Assembly: GCF_001969445.1 (NCBI RefSeq)
Contig: NZ_CP017297.1
Coordinates: 3,286,001-3,350,000 of the forward strand
Length of the DNA stretch: 64,000 bases
Source of the DNA: Brachybacterium sp. P6-10-X1
Lineage (GTDB): Bacteria > Actinomycetota > Actinomycetes > Actinomycetales > Dermabacteraceae
Reading direction: 5' to 3'
Every line of letters begins with the position of its first letter. Positions within the stretch are counted from its first letter, which is position 1. Position numbers and translations under genes: made by a program. This document shows positions 46,152-54,360 of this stretch, one piece after another. Below the pieces are notes generated by a model. That model made no database searches. It saw nothing but the letters and a program-made list of their open reading frames with translations, and was not told the origin of the DNA.

Positions 46152-47344
46152 CCGACCCACTCCTCCTCGCGGCGCCGCAGCCGCGGCGACTCGTGCCGGA
46201 TCGACTCGCCGCCGGCGAGCCGCCGCGCCAGGTCCTCGTACGCGCTCGCGACGTCGTCCCAGCGGAACACCGAGGCCGCCCGCACACGATTCGTGTGCCC
46301 CTGGGCGGCGACCGCGGCCGGTGCGGATTCCGTGAGGCGGAACAGGTCGGCGATGTCGTCGGCCCCCGAGAAGAACCAGCCCTCGTCGTCCAGCACCTCG
46401 CGGTTGAACCCCACGTCGTAGGCGATCACCGGGGTCCCCGCCCCGATGGCGCGCAGCAACGACGGGTTCGTGCCGCCCACGCAGTGGCCGTGCACGTAGG
46501 TCAGGGCGTGGAAGTACAGCGCGTCGAGGAGCCCCGGGTCGTAGACCCCACCCAGGAGCCGGATACGGGGATCCCCGTCGGCCGCGCTGCGGATCGCTCG
46601 CGTGTACTCGGCGCTGTACGGCGCGGAGCCGACCACCACCAGCGGCAGGGACGCGGAGCTGCGGCGATAGCCCTCCACGATCTCCAGCACATGGTTCTCC
46701 GGCTCGAAGCGGGCGACGACCAGGTGGTAGTCGCCGGGCTCCAGGCCGAGGTCGCGCACCCCGGACTCCGGGGCCCGCTCGAGGATCGGGGCGCCGTAGC
46801 GGATCAGCTCCGTGCGCACCCCGAACTGATCGCGGTAGTAGTCGGAGATGCCGGGGGCGTCGGCGATCAGCGCATCCCCGTGGCGCACGCCGAACTCCTC
46901 CGCCCAGCGGTAGTACGCCGTGCCGCGTCGGCCCCACTTCGAGCGGCGCCACTCCAGTCCGTCCATGTGCAGCGCGGTGGGGATGCCGCGCCCGTGCAGC
47001 AGCGGCAGGAACGGGGAGTTGGCCGCGTTGAACACGAACGCCGCATCCGTGCGCCGCCGAGTGATCAGGTGGAGGGCCGAGACGCCGGTGTGGCTGAGGG
47101 TCTCGAGCTGCTTCTGCGGGATCGCCGGCAGGGTCACGACGCGCATGCCGAGATGCTCCCGCCGGCGTATCCCTGCTCTGCGGGTGTACACCGAGACGTC
47201 GTGGCCGCGCTCGACCAGCCGCCGCCCGACCTCCTCGACGGCCGTCTCGAACCCCCCGTAGGCGGCGGGTACGCCTCTCGTCCCCATCATGGCGATCGAG
47301 AGCCGATCACCACAGGACCCCTGAATGTCCGAATTGTGTGACAT
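46148..47344 (-). CDS. Glycosyltransferase with N-terminal DUF1972-type domain
   Basis: The 398-residue protein starts 'IAMMGTRGVPAAYGGFETAVEEVGRRLVERGHDVSVYTRR', the hallmark of DUF1972/GT1-like rhamnosyltransferases. Nucleotide-binding residues in 'HCVGGTNPSLLRAIGAGTPVIAYDVGFN' follow near the C-terminus. It probably adds the first or second sugar to the undecaprenyl-linked acceptor. The start at 47344 has a TATATT -10 (47356-47351) and TGGACC -35 on this strand; only 6 nt separate the -10 from the ATG. Confidence 0.85.
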   Translation of the reverse strand: MSHNSDIQGSCGDRLSIAMMGTRGVPAAYGGFETAVEEVGRRLVERGHDVSVYTRRAGIRRREHLGMRVVTLPAIPQKQLETLSHTGVSALHLITRRRTDAAFVFNAANSPFLPLLHGRGIPTALHMDGLEWRRSKWGRRGTAYYRWAEEFGVRHGDALIADAPGISDYYRDQFGVRTELIRYGAPILERAPESGVRDLGLEPGDYHLVVARFEPENHVLEIVEGYRRSSASLPLVVVGSAPYSAEYTRAIRSAADGDPRIRLLGGVYDPGLLDALYFHALTYVHGHCVGGTNPSLLRAIGAGTPVIAYDVGFNREVLDDEGWFFSGADDIADLFRLTESAPAAVAAQGHTNRVRAASVFRWDDVASAYEDLARRLAGGESIRHESPRLRRREEEWVG

Positions 47345-47350
47345 TGCCCC

Positions 47351-47379
47351 AATATAGTGCGAGAGCCGGCCCCGGTCCA
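47351..47379 (-). promoter_or_regulatory. Leaderless promoter of the glycosyltransferase operon
   Basis: On the minus strand TGGACC (47379-47374), 17 bp, and TATATT (47356-47351) place the transcript start at ATG 47344. The divergent kinase gene starts 99 bp away. Confidence 0.65.
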
Positions 47380-47442
47380 GACCGCCCTCCCGCTGTCGAT
47401 CCTGGATCGAGGTTCGCCCGCCCGTCCGCCTACGATGCCCTC

Positions 47443-49038
47443 ATGAGCGCACGGGAGAGCAGGCGGCAGCAGACGCGCCCCCCGGGACGCAGCTGGACCG
47501 TCCGCACGCGCGTGCTGACGACGATGCTCGCCTTCATGGTCGTGGGCCTGGCCGTGACCGGGATCCTCACCTATGCGGTGCAGTTCCGCTCCTTGGAGGA
47601 CCGCGTCCACGGGGAGCTGCTGCAGGAGTACCAGGAGCTGAAGCTCATCGCGGAGTCCACGGAGGACGACGGCAGCTTCACGCACACCACGGTCGACGCG
47701 GTGCTGAAGGCCGCGACCGAGTCCGCCGCCCCCTCGGACAACGAGTCCGTGATCGCGCTGATCGACGGACTGCCCGCGCACAAGCCCCGCAGCCAGGACT
47801 TCGAGCTGGTGCCCGACGACTCCGCCCGGTCCCAGCAGGTCCTGGAGCAGATCATGGCGGTGCACGAGCCGGGCAGGACGGTGACCACCACGATGACCCT
47901 CGGCGACCGCGAGCTGCGGGTGCTGGTGGCCTCGGTGCAGGTCGCCGGGGACGATGCCGAGGGCGTCTTCGTGGTCGCCAACAACATCGGTGTCGAGAAG
48001 CAGGCCCTGTGGCAGTCCGTGGCCACCTTCGCCGGCCTCTCCGTCATCACTCTGCTGATCGCCGGCTGGGTGGGGTACGTGGTCACCGGGCGGCTGCTCA
48101 AGCCGCTGGGGGCACTGCGCTCGGCCACAGAGCAGGTCACCGTCGACGACCTCGCGCACCGCATCCCCGTGCCCGCCGCCAACGACGACATCTCCGCCCT
48201 GGCCACCAACTTCAACCGGATGCTGGAGCGGATCCAGATCGGCTTCGCCGAGCAGCGCCGCTTCATGAGCGATGTCGGCCACGAGCTGCGCACCCCGCTG
48301 ACCATCGTGCGCGGCACTCTGGAGACGACCGACCTCGAGGATCCCGCCGACGTGCGCGAGGCGCACGAGATCGCGACCGACGAGCTGGACCGGATGGGTC
48401 GCGTCGTCGGCGACCTCTCCGAACTGGCAGCGTCGGCCCGCCCCGACTACGTGCGCCCCGCCCCGCTGCAGATGCAGGAGTTCGCCCGCTCCGCCTTCGC
48501 CCGGATCGAGCGGATCGCCGAGCGCGACTGGGAATTGGTCCGCGCGGCCGACGTCGTCGCCGACGCCGACGACCAGCGCCTCACCCAGGCCGTCGTGCAG
48601 CTCGCCGCCAACGCCGTGCGCTACAGCGACGAGGGCAGTCGCATCTGCTTCTCGGTGGACCAGGTGCTGGGCCCCGACGGCCCCGAGATCCACGTCGGCG
48701 TGCGGGACGAGGGTGTCGGCATCGCCGAGGACGACCAGCGCCGCATCTTCGAGCGCTTCACCCGCGTCGACGGCGCCCGCGGCGCGGGATCCGGGCTCGG
48801 TCTGCCGATCGTGCGGGCGATCGCCGAGGGACACGGCGGGGTGGTCCGCCTGCTGTCGGCTCCTGGGCGAGGTTCCACCTTCACGCTCGTCTTCCCGCAG
48901 TTCACGCGGAGGACGGGTGCCGAGGTCGACACGGAGGACGGGCCCGGCACCCGGGACGCCGCCGGGCCCCGCGACGGTCGCACCATTGATCAGAGGGAGC
49001 CGGTCGGCTCCCCGCGCACGACGACGAGGAGCAGTTGA
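47443..49038 (+). CDS. Sensor histidine kinase
   Basis: The 531-residue kinase has two membrane helices (about residues 20-45 and 190-215, 'VATFAGLSVITLLIAGWVGYV'), with an outside loop between them. A HAMP region follows ('LKPLGALRSATEQVTVDDLAHR'), then HisKA with H280 in 'DVGHELRTPLTIV' and an HATPase_c domain ('AVVQLAANAVRYSDE' and 'GVGIAEDDQRRIFERF' to 'GSGLGLPIVRAIAEGHGG'). ATG 47443 follows TACGAT by exactly 6 nt. It overlaps its partner regulator by one base. The input signal is unknown; the loop has no recognised sensor domain. Confidence 0.88.
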   Translation: MSARESRRQQTRPPGRSWTVRTRVLTTMLAFMVVGLAVTGILTYAVQFRSLEDRVHGELLQEYQELKLIAESTEDDGSFTHTTVDAVLKAATESAAPSDNESVIALIDGLPAHKPRSQDFELVPDDSARSQQVLEQIMAVHEPGRTVTTTMTLGDRELRVLVASVQVAGDDAEGVFVVANNIGVEKQALWQSVATFAGLSVITLLIAGWVGYVVTGRLLKPLGALRSATEQVTVDDLAHRIPVPAANDDISALATNFNRMLERIQIGFAEQRRFMSDVGHELRTPLTIVRGTLETTDLEDPADVREAHEIATDELDRMGRVVGDLSELAASARPDYVRPAPLQMQEFARSAFARIERIAERDWELVRAADVVADADDQRLTQAVVQLAANAVRYSDEGSRICFSVDQVLGPDGPEIHVGVRDEGVGIAEDDQRRIFERFTRVDGARGAGSGLGLPIVRAIAEGHGGVVRLLSAPGRGSTFTLVFPQFTRRTGAEVDTEDGPGTRDAAGPRDGRTIDQREPVGSPRTTTRSS

Positions 49039-49745
49039 TGAGGATCCTGATCGCCGAGGACGAGGCGCGCATCGCCCGGTTCGTGGAGCGGGGGCTGAAG
49101 GCCAACGGCTACGCCTCGACCGTCGTCGAGGACGGCATCAGCGCCCTGGACCTCGCCTCCAGCGGGGACTTCGACCTGCTGATCCTCGACGTCGGCCTGC
49201 CCCGCATGGACGGCTTCCAGGTCCTCAAGGCTCTGCGGGAGATGGACGTGGACATCCCGATCCTCATGGTCACCGCGCGCACCGGGGTCGACGACACCGT
49301 GCAGGGCCTGGAGGGCGGCGCCAACGACTACATCGCCAAGCCCTTCCGCTTCGAGGAGCTGCTGGCCCGGGTGAAGCTGCGCGCCCGCGAGGCGACCACC
49401 GGGGCGGGTGCCGCCAGCAGCGATGTGCTCGAGCTCGGGGATCTCTCCCTCGACCTGCGCACCCGGATCGCGACCTTCGCGGCGGACGAGGCCAGGGGAG
49501 GTGAGGAGGGCGAGCGATCGGTGGAGCTGTCCTCTCGCGAGTACACGATGGCGCGGGTGTTCCTGGAGAACCCGAACCAGGTGCTCACCCGGGATCTGCT
49601 GCTGTCGAAGGTGTGGGGGTACGACTACGACGGCGCCTCGAACGTGGTGGACGTGTACGTGGGATATCTGCGCGGCAAGCTGGGGGCGAGGCGTCTGGTG
49701 ACCGTCCGGGGCGCCGGCTACAAACTGGTGGACCCCGCGGCATGA
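49038..49745 (+). CDS. OmpR/PhoB-type response regulator
   Basis: The 235-residue protein has a receiver domain with phosphoacceptor D51 ('DLLILDVGLPRMDG'), the acidic pair 'EDE' at the N-terminus and 'KPF' at the end. A winged-helix domain follows, ending 'LSKVWGYDYDGASNVVDVYVGYLRGKL'. It is coupled to the kinase (TGATG, with GAGGAG upstream). Direct repeats with an 11-bp step, the known arrangement for OmpR-family sites, lie directly after it and again at 53432-53458, so both are probable targets. Confidence 0.9.
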   Translation: MRILIAEDEARIARFVERGLKANGYASTVVEDGISALDLASSGDFDLLILDVGLPRMDGFQVLKALREMDVDIPILMVTARTGVDDTVQGLEGGANDYIAKPFRFEELLARVKLRAREATTGAGAASSDVLELGDLSLDLRTRIATFAADEARGGEEGERSVELSSREYTMARVFLENPNQVLTRDLLLSKVWGYDYDGASNVVDVYVGYLRGKLGARRLVTVRGAGYKLVDPAA

Positions 49746-49780
49746 TCACGGCTGGTCCCGACAGCGATCCTCCCAGCTCA

Positions 49781-49827
49781 GAGCCGATCATGAGAGGTCT
49801 CTCATGATCGGCTCACGGCGGTCTCAT
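49781..49827. promoter_or_regulatory. Predicted response-regulator site: perfect inverted repeat plus three 11-bp direct repeats
   Basis: GAGCCGATCATGAGAG-GT-CTCTCATGATCGGCTC (49781-49814) is a perfect 16-bp inverted repeat. CTCA(T/C) recurs at 49801, 49812 and 49823, exactly 11 bp apart, one helical turn. The gene it precedes starts at 49851. The same layout is found at 53432-53458. Confidence 0.75.
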
Positions 49828-49850
49828 GGCCCTGACGAAGGATGTCCGGC

Positions 49851-50366
49851 ATGAAGACGCTGCGCACTGCCGGGATCATGATGGCCGTCGCCCTGTCCGC
49901 GGCGGCCCTCGCCGTGCTGCCCACGTTCGACGACGCTCGGCAGGAGCAGGCGGGCATCACCGTCGGCGAGAGCCCTGTGGCCTCGGACGGGGGCGGGGGG
50001 ACCTCCACCCTGCCCGGGGACGTGCCCGAGCAGTCTGCGTCCGCGGGCGGGGCGGTCGCCCTTCCCTCGTCCCCAGCCACCGATCGGTCGGCCGACTCGA
50101 GCGCCGGCGACCTGGAGTACGAGCCCTCGAAGGCACCCGAACCGAGCAGCGCGGCACGCTCGGGCGGGTCGAGCGGCTCAGGGGGCTCGGGGGGTTCGTC
50201 CGGCTCCTCCTCGGGCGGTGACAGCTCCGCCGCCGACGAGCCCGCGGCCCCGAAGGAGCCCGCGGCGCCGAAGGACCCCGCCACCCCGCCCCCCCCCTCG
50301 AGCTCCTGCGAATGGGACGACGACGAGTGGAACTGCGACGACGATGACGGTGACGACGACGGCTGA
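49851..50366 (+). CDS. Small secreted Ser/Gly-rich protein with an Asp-rich C-terminus
   Basis: The 171-residue product has a signal peptide ('LRTAGIMMAVALSAAALAVL') and a long low-complexity Gly/Ser/Ala/Pro linker. It ends CEWDDDEWNCDDDDGDDDG, with two cysteines framing an acidic loop. Such tails could bind Ca2+ or another cation. The start is ATG 49851 with GAAGGA (49837-49842). It sits immediately behind the regulator and its repeat site, as a likely target. Unlike any family I recognise; function unknown. Confidence 0.6.
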   Translation: MKTLRTAGIMMAVALSAAALAVLPTFDDARQEQAGITVGESPVASDGGGGTSTLPGDVPEQSASAGGAVALPSSPATDRSADSSAGDLEYEPSKAPEPSSAARSGGSSGSGGSGGSSGSSSGGDSSAADEPAAPKEPAAPKDPATPPPPSSSCEWDDDEWNCDDDDGDDDG

Positions 50367-50411
50367 GACTGACGACGGGTGAGGATCCTCCGGTCCGATC
50401 TCCCCGCCGCC

Positions 50412-50459
50412 GTCCTGCGCGTCAGTCGTCCGGCGCTTCGGTCGTCCTGCGCCTCAGTC
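50412..50459 (-). repeat. Three-copy 16-bp repeat over the ABC gene's stop codon
   Basis: On the plus strand GTCCTGCGCGTCAGTC, GTCCGGCGCTTCGGTC and GTCCTGCGCCTCAGTC run head-to-tail. The minus-strand stop TGA at 50454-50456 is one copy; another TGA occurs at 50422, and the middle unit is CGA. Confidence 0.75.
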
Positions 50460-52190
50460 GTCCTCGACCTCCTCGACCTCCTCCTCGGCGCCGTCCCGGT
50501 CCCGGCTCCCGATGGTCACGGGGCGGACCCCTCCGTCGGCCCCGAGCCCCGGCAGTCGGTGCTCGCGGGCCCCGAGCCGTGCGGCCAGGCCGTCGGAGCC
50601 GATCATCACCACCACCCCGCGGAAGTCCGCCAGCACGCGCTCGAGCATCGTGCGACCGGCGTCGTCGAGATCTCCCTCGAGACCGTCGACGAGCAGCAGC
50701 TCCGGGGAGCCGTACAGCGCGCGGGCCAGAGCCAGACGGGCCCGATCGGAACGGTCCAGCGGCTCGCCGCCACGGCGGAGCATGGTGCGCGCGCCGCGGG
50801 GAAGACGCGTCACGTCCAGCCCGACCAGATCGAGGATCTCCTGGTCATGGGCGGCATTCAGGTCCGGCCGACGGTAATGCAGGGCGCGCGCCACGGACCC
50901 TCGCTCGAACACGGTGCCTGCGCTCGCGGAGCCCAGCAGCACCCGGGTGCGCCGGGCCGGGACGGCGCGCAGGTTCTCCCCGCCGGCCCACACAGAATCG
51001 GGCCGCTCCGACTCGGGACCGGGGGAGAGCTCGAGCAGGCGGCGGAGGAACTCGCGAGGTGCGGCCGGGTCCGGGGACACCAGGCGGACGAGCTCGCCCG
51101 ACCGGCCGCGCAGCGGCCCGTCCTCGGTCAGCCCGGGCAGGTCGAGGTGCACGAGGTCGTCGCCGACGGGGGCGGTGACGGCCGCGGCCGCCCGGCGCCG
51201 GGCGCGGGCGCGATCACGGCGCGCCTCGGCCTTCGCGAGCGCGGGCCCCAACACCATCCGTGCGGAGGAGTAGGTCTGCCGGTACTCGACGATGCGGCCG
51301 ATCTCCAGGACGGGGGTCGCCGCGATCCCGGCGACGGCCATCGCGGCCATCGTCACCCCGGGGGTCAGTCCCAGATAGGTGCCCGCCGCGGCGACCAGCA
51401 GGGTGGTCAGCGTCGAAGCGACGATCCCCCCCGCGCGGATGGTGCCGACGGTCTCGGCGCGGTCCACCGCGATCCGGACCAGGCCGCCGGAGGCCTCGCG
51501 GAGGTTGCGCAGCTCGCGCGCGGCCCCGCCGGACGCGAGGATCCCCTCCGACGCGGTGACGGTGTCGGCGATGCGAGAGGCCAGCTTCCCACGGGTGCGA
51601 CGCATCCGACGGGTCTTGATCAGGGCCGTGCGCGACCAGAACGTCAGGCAGAGGGCGAGGACCACCAGCGGGGCCGCCATCACGCCGGCGAGGTAGGGGT
51701 GGAGCATGGCGAGGGTGACGAGGCTGCCGCCGATCAACGGGACCGCGACCACCAGCGGGGCGATGCCTTGGGAGACCCAGTTGCGCACCCCGGAGAGGTC
51801 GTTGGTGGTGCGGGCGACCGTCACGCCGAGCGAGGTGGCGTGGCCCGGCGTGAGCGCGTCGCCGAGGAGGGTCAGCCGCAGCTGGTGGACGTAGTCCTGG
51901 CCGAGCTTCTCGGACACCACGCGCTCGTGGACTTTCAGCGCGCCGACGGCGAGAGCGGTCAGCACCAGCAGGATCAGCGCCCGCAGCAGCAGGGCGGACG
52001 ATCCCGTCGGCGCCCCCTCCAGCTGCACCAGCGCCCAGGCCGACAGCGCGGCCAGGGCGGCCTGAGCGAGGCCCAGGGCGACGAGCACTCCGATCCAGCG
52101 CCGCCGCGGCCCCCGCAGCAGCGGGGGCAGCGGCGGCGCGTTCTTCAGCAGGCCGTTGGCCAGCTGAACGGGTTCACGGTCACGCGGCAT
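50454..52190 (-). CDS. ABC transporter-like permease with a degenerate ATPase domain
   Basis: The 578-residue protein has six helices in the ABC exporter style (about 25-290). The nucleotide-binding half (about 350-560) is recognisable from 'DLVGLDVTRLPRGARTMLRRGGEPLDRSDRARLALARAL' and 'PELLLVDGLEGDLDDAGR'. The Walker A loop is lost ('VSPDPAAPREFL'), the LSGGQ is changed to RGGEPL, and the catalytic Glu after Walker B is Gly. It is therefore probably not an active ATPase, or works with another subunit. The start overlaps the previous gene by 11 bp. The C-terminus is acidic. Confidence 0.72.
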   Translation of the reverse strand: MPRDREPVQLANGLLKNAPPLPPLLRGPRRRWIGVLVALGLAQAALAALSAWALVQLEGAPTGSSALLLRALILLVLTALAVGALKVHERVVSEKLGQDYVHQLRLTLLGDALTPGHATSLGVTVARTTNDLSGVRNWVSQGIAPLVVAVPLIGGSLVTLAMLHPYLAGVMAAPLVVLALCLTFWSRTALIKTRRMRRTRGKLASRIADTVTASEGILASGGAARELRNLREASGGLVRIAVDRAETVGTIRAGGIVASTLTTLLVAAAGTYLGLTPGVTMAAMAVAGIAATPVLEIGRIVEYRQTYSSARMVLGPALAKAEARRDRARARRRAAAAVTAPVGDDLVHLDLPGLTEDGPLRGRSGELVRLVSPDPAAPREFLRRLLELSPGPESERPDSVWAGGENLRAVPARRTRVLLGSASAGTVFERGSVARALHYRRPDLNAAHDQEILDLVGLDVTRLPRGARTMLRRGGEPLDRSDRARLALARALYGSPELLLVDGLEGDLDDAGRTMLERVLADFRGVVVMIGSDGLAARLGAREHRLPGLGADGGVRPVTIGSRDRDGAEEEVEEVEDD

Positions 52191-53352
52191 CGGCAGTGCG
52201 CTCCGCGATCAGTTCGGCGACCAGCTCCCCGGCCACCTCGGCGGTTCCCAGGGCGAAGGTCGGCACGACGGGCACCTGGAGGGCTCGGCGAGCCTCGGAC
52301 GTGGCCAGCGGAGAGCTTGTGACGACGCCGGAGACGAACGCCGGGATGCGCCCGAGCGCCCCCAGGGCGCCCACGCCGCCGACGGCGCCCAGGGCGTCGC
52401 CCGCGGCGAAGGCGACGGCGTCGACGACCGCGCCGAACTCGTCGTCGGCCAGCAGGCGGGCGGTCTCGCCCTGGCAGACCCCGTCGGCGATCTCCAGGAG
52501 GACCACGTCGGGCTCCTCGGTGCCGCCGGCGAGCTCGTCGGCCATGGACAGGAACAGGTCGCGGACCTCGTCGGCCTCGACCTGGAAGGTCGAGGGGTAG
52601 CCGAAGTCGGTGAAGTCCAGGACCCGGTGCGCGCCGGCGTCGAGGAAGAGGTTGTAGTCGTTGCCGGCGCCGGTGCCGGTGGTCTTGCCCGCGGCGACGC
52701 GGAGGCCCGCGGCGGACAGACCGTGTGCGAGCTGGGCCAGCACAGTGGACTTGCCCGAGTTCATGGAGGTGCCGAGCACGGCGATGACGGGGACGCGGTG
52801 CGCAGGGCGGTCCGGGCGCGAGGCGATGCCCTGGACCACGTGGTGCGCGGCGGCGCGGGCGAGGGTGACGGGGCCGTGCGCGTCGCGCAGGACCCCGATG
52901 GGTTCGATCTCGGTCGCTGCGGCGATCTGGTCGTGCTGCTCGACGACGCGGGAGGCCAGCCCGCCGGCCGCGGCGAGGTGGGCAGGGCCGAGGTCGTCGG
53001 GGACGGCGGCCAGGAACTGGTCGGCGGCGTAGCGGTTGCCGTAGGCCACCACGATCTCGTCGCCGGGGAACAGCACCTGCCGGCGGGAGACGGGGCTCTC
53101 GAGCCGTTTGTGGTGGCCGATCCGGGAGACGCGGGCGAGGACCACCTCGCCTGCCTGCGGGATGTGGTTCCCGGTGAGCAGATCGAGACCGTCGGCGCGG
53201 CGCAGGAAGGCACCGACGTCGCGGGTGGAGAAGGCGTGCTTGGCGCGCTCGATCCGGGTGCGCAGGTCTCCGGGAGCGGTCTCGGGGGCGGCGATCGGCG
53301 TCGCGGCCGGACGGGTCGCGGTGTCGGTGGCGCTCTCGTTCAGGATCGTCAT
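52180..53352 (-). CDS. P-loop NTPase of unknown function
   Basis: The 390-residue protein has an N-terminal beta-rich domain (about 30-165, 'LDLLTGNHIPQAGEVVLARV'). A P-loop domain follows with Walker A G-T-S-M-N-S-G-K-S-T (about 197-206) and a Walker B-like 'PDVVLLEIADGV'. The pattern is close to dethiobiotin-synthetase/MobB-like and DUF1611-type NTPases, but I cannot choose one. The start is ATG 53352 behind GAGGAG. The gene is probably the first of an operon with the ABC-like gene, and three CTCAT direct repeats lie upstream, at the distance expected for an activator or repressor site. Confidence 0.6.
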   Translation of the reverse strand: MTILNESATDTATRPAATPIAAPETAPGDLRTRIERAKHAFSTRDVGAFLRRADGLDLLTGNHIPQAGEVVLARVSRIGHHKRLESPVSRRQVLFPGDEIVVAYGNRYAADQFLAAVPDDLGPAHLAAAGGLASRVVEQHDQIAAATEIEPIGVLRDAHGPVTLARAAAHHVVQGIASRPDRPAHRVPVIAVLGTSMNSGKSTVLAQLAHGLSAAGLRVAAGKTTGTGAGNDYNLFLDAGAHRVLDFTDFGYPSTFQVEADEVRDLFLSMADELAGGTEEPDVVLLEIADGVCQGETARLLADDEFGAVVDAVAFAAGDALGAVGGVGALGALGRIPAFVSGVVTSSPLATSEARRALQVPVVPTFALGTAEVAGELVAELIAERTADAA

Positions 53353-53431
53353 CGGGGGCTCCTCGTGTCGTCTCGGGGCGGATGGTCCAGGGGCGGACCG
53401 TGCCTGACGAGACCCAGTGAACTGATCACGG

Positions 53432-53469
53432 ATGAGCTCATGATGAGCCGACGATGAGAGGTATCTCAG
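53432..53469 (-). promoter_or_regulatory. Predicted response-regulator site: three 11-bp direct repeats
   Basis: On the minus strand CTCAT begins at 53458, 53447 and 53436, exactly 11 bp apart (CTCATCGTCGG, CTCATCATGAG, CTCATCCGTGA). The first unit resembles CTCATGATCGG at 49801. The site is about 80 nt ahead of the P-loop gene at 53352. Confidence 0.72.
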
Positions 53470-53570
53470 CGAGAGAACTGCTGGTCACAACGAAGATCGG
53501 CGGGAAGTTCACGGCCCTGTCACGCGCGTCGACCGCCGTTCACCGGCGGCGCCGCGGGCCGGAGCCGCCC

Positions 53571-54359
53571 TCAGGCGGCGATGCCGAGGCGGGCGAACGC
53601 GCTGCGGAAGATGGTCAGGCCGTCCAGGCCCGGCAACTTCTGGACCCGCGTGTCGAGCTTGTCGAGCTCCTCGGACTTCCCGGCGAACAGGTGGCCCATC
53701 ACGTGGCGCACCTCGGACTCGTCCATCATGCCGCTGCCCACGGGCTTCCACACCCGGCTCATCACCAGGCGCACGATCCTCTGCGCGGTCTCGGACGCCT
53801 GGAGCCGCTCGCGGCCCTGGGTGGTGTAGAAGGCGACGTGCCGCGTCTCCTGCTGAGCGATGCGCTTCAACAGCGGGGACAGCACGGGATGGTCGGTCAG
53901 GGCCGAGAGCCGCCGATAGGCCGCCACCGCCGAGAGCTCGTTGGCGGCCCCCCACACCATGTGCACGGCCACGAAGTCGGTGCCCGCCAGGTTCGTGAGC
54001 ACGGACTGCTTCAGCGGGCCCAGCGCCCCGGTCCAGCCGAGCTTGACGCGCTTGGCCTTGATCTCGTCGTAGTCGACGATGATGTCGTGCTTGGCCAGCA
54101 CCTTCGCGAGGGCCTCGCCGTGCCAGAACTCCTCGCGGTTCCACATGGTCATGAAGCCGCCCGCCTCCTCCTCCCGATGGGAGGGGGTCACCAGCAGGTC
54201 CCGCAGGAAGCACGAGGTGTGGTACTCGACGTCGCACATGTAGCGCAGCGACCGGAGGGTCTGCGCGTCCAGGGGCTGCTCGTCGAAGAGGTCGAAATCG
54301 AGGTCCTCGTACTTGACGGGGACCGACGTCTCGGCGAACTGGTCGAGATCGAAGGCCAT
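53571..54359 (-). CDS. Ferritin-like diiron protein
   Basis: The 262-residue, mostly helical protein carries carboxylate/histidine motifs of the ferritin-like/desaturase fold: E-x-H in 'CDVEYHTSCFLRDLL', E-E-x-W-H in 'WNREEFWHGEAL', and E-x-R-H in 'RIAQQETRHVAFY'. These would bind a two-iron centre. Members of the superfamily act as acyl-ACP desaturases, oxygenases or iron stores; the residues here do not decide among them. It follows a related gene by one base (TGA-G-ATG) and is probably translated with it. Confidence 0.72.
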   Translation of the reverse strand: MAFDLDQFAETSVPVKYEDLDFDLFDEQPLDAQTLRSLRYMCDVEYHTSCFLRDLLVTPSHREEEAGGFMTMWNREEFWHGEALAKVLAKHDIIVDYDEIKAKRVKLGWTGALGPLKQSVLTNLAGTDFVAVHMVWGAANELSAVAAYRRLSALTDHPVLSPLLKRIAQQETRHVAFYTTQGRERLQASETAQRIVRLVMSRVWKPVGSGMMDESEVRHVMGHLFAGKSEELDKLDTRVQKLPGLDGLTIFRSAFARLGIAA

Positions 54360-54360
54360 C

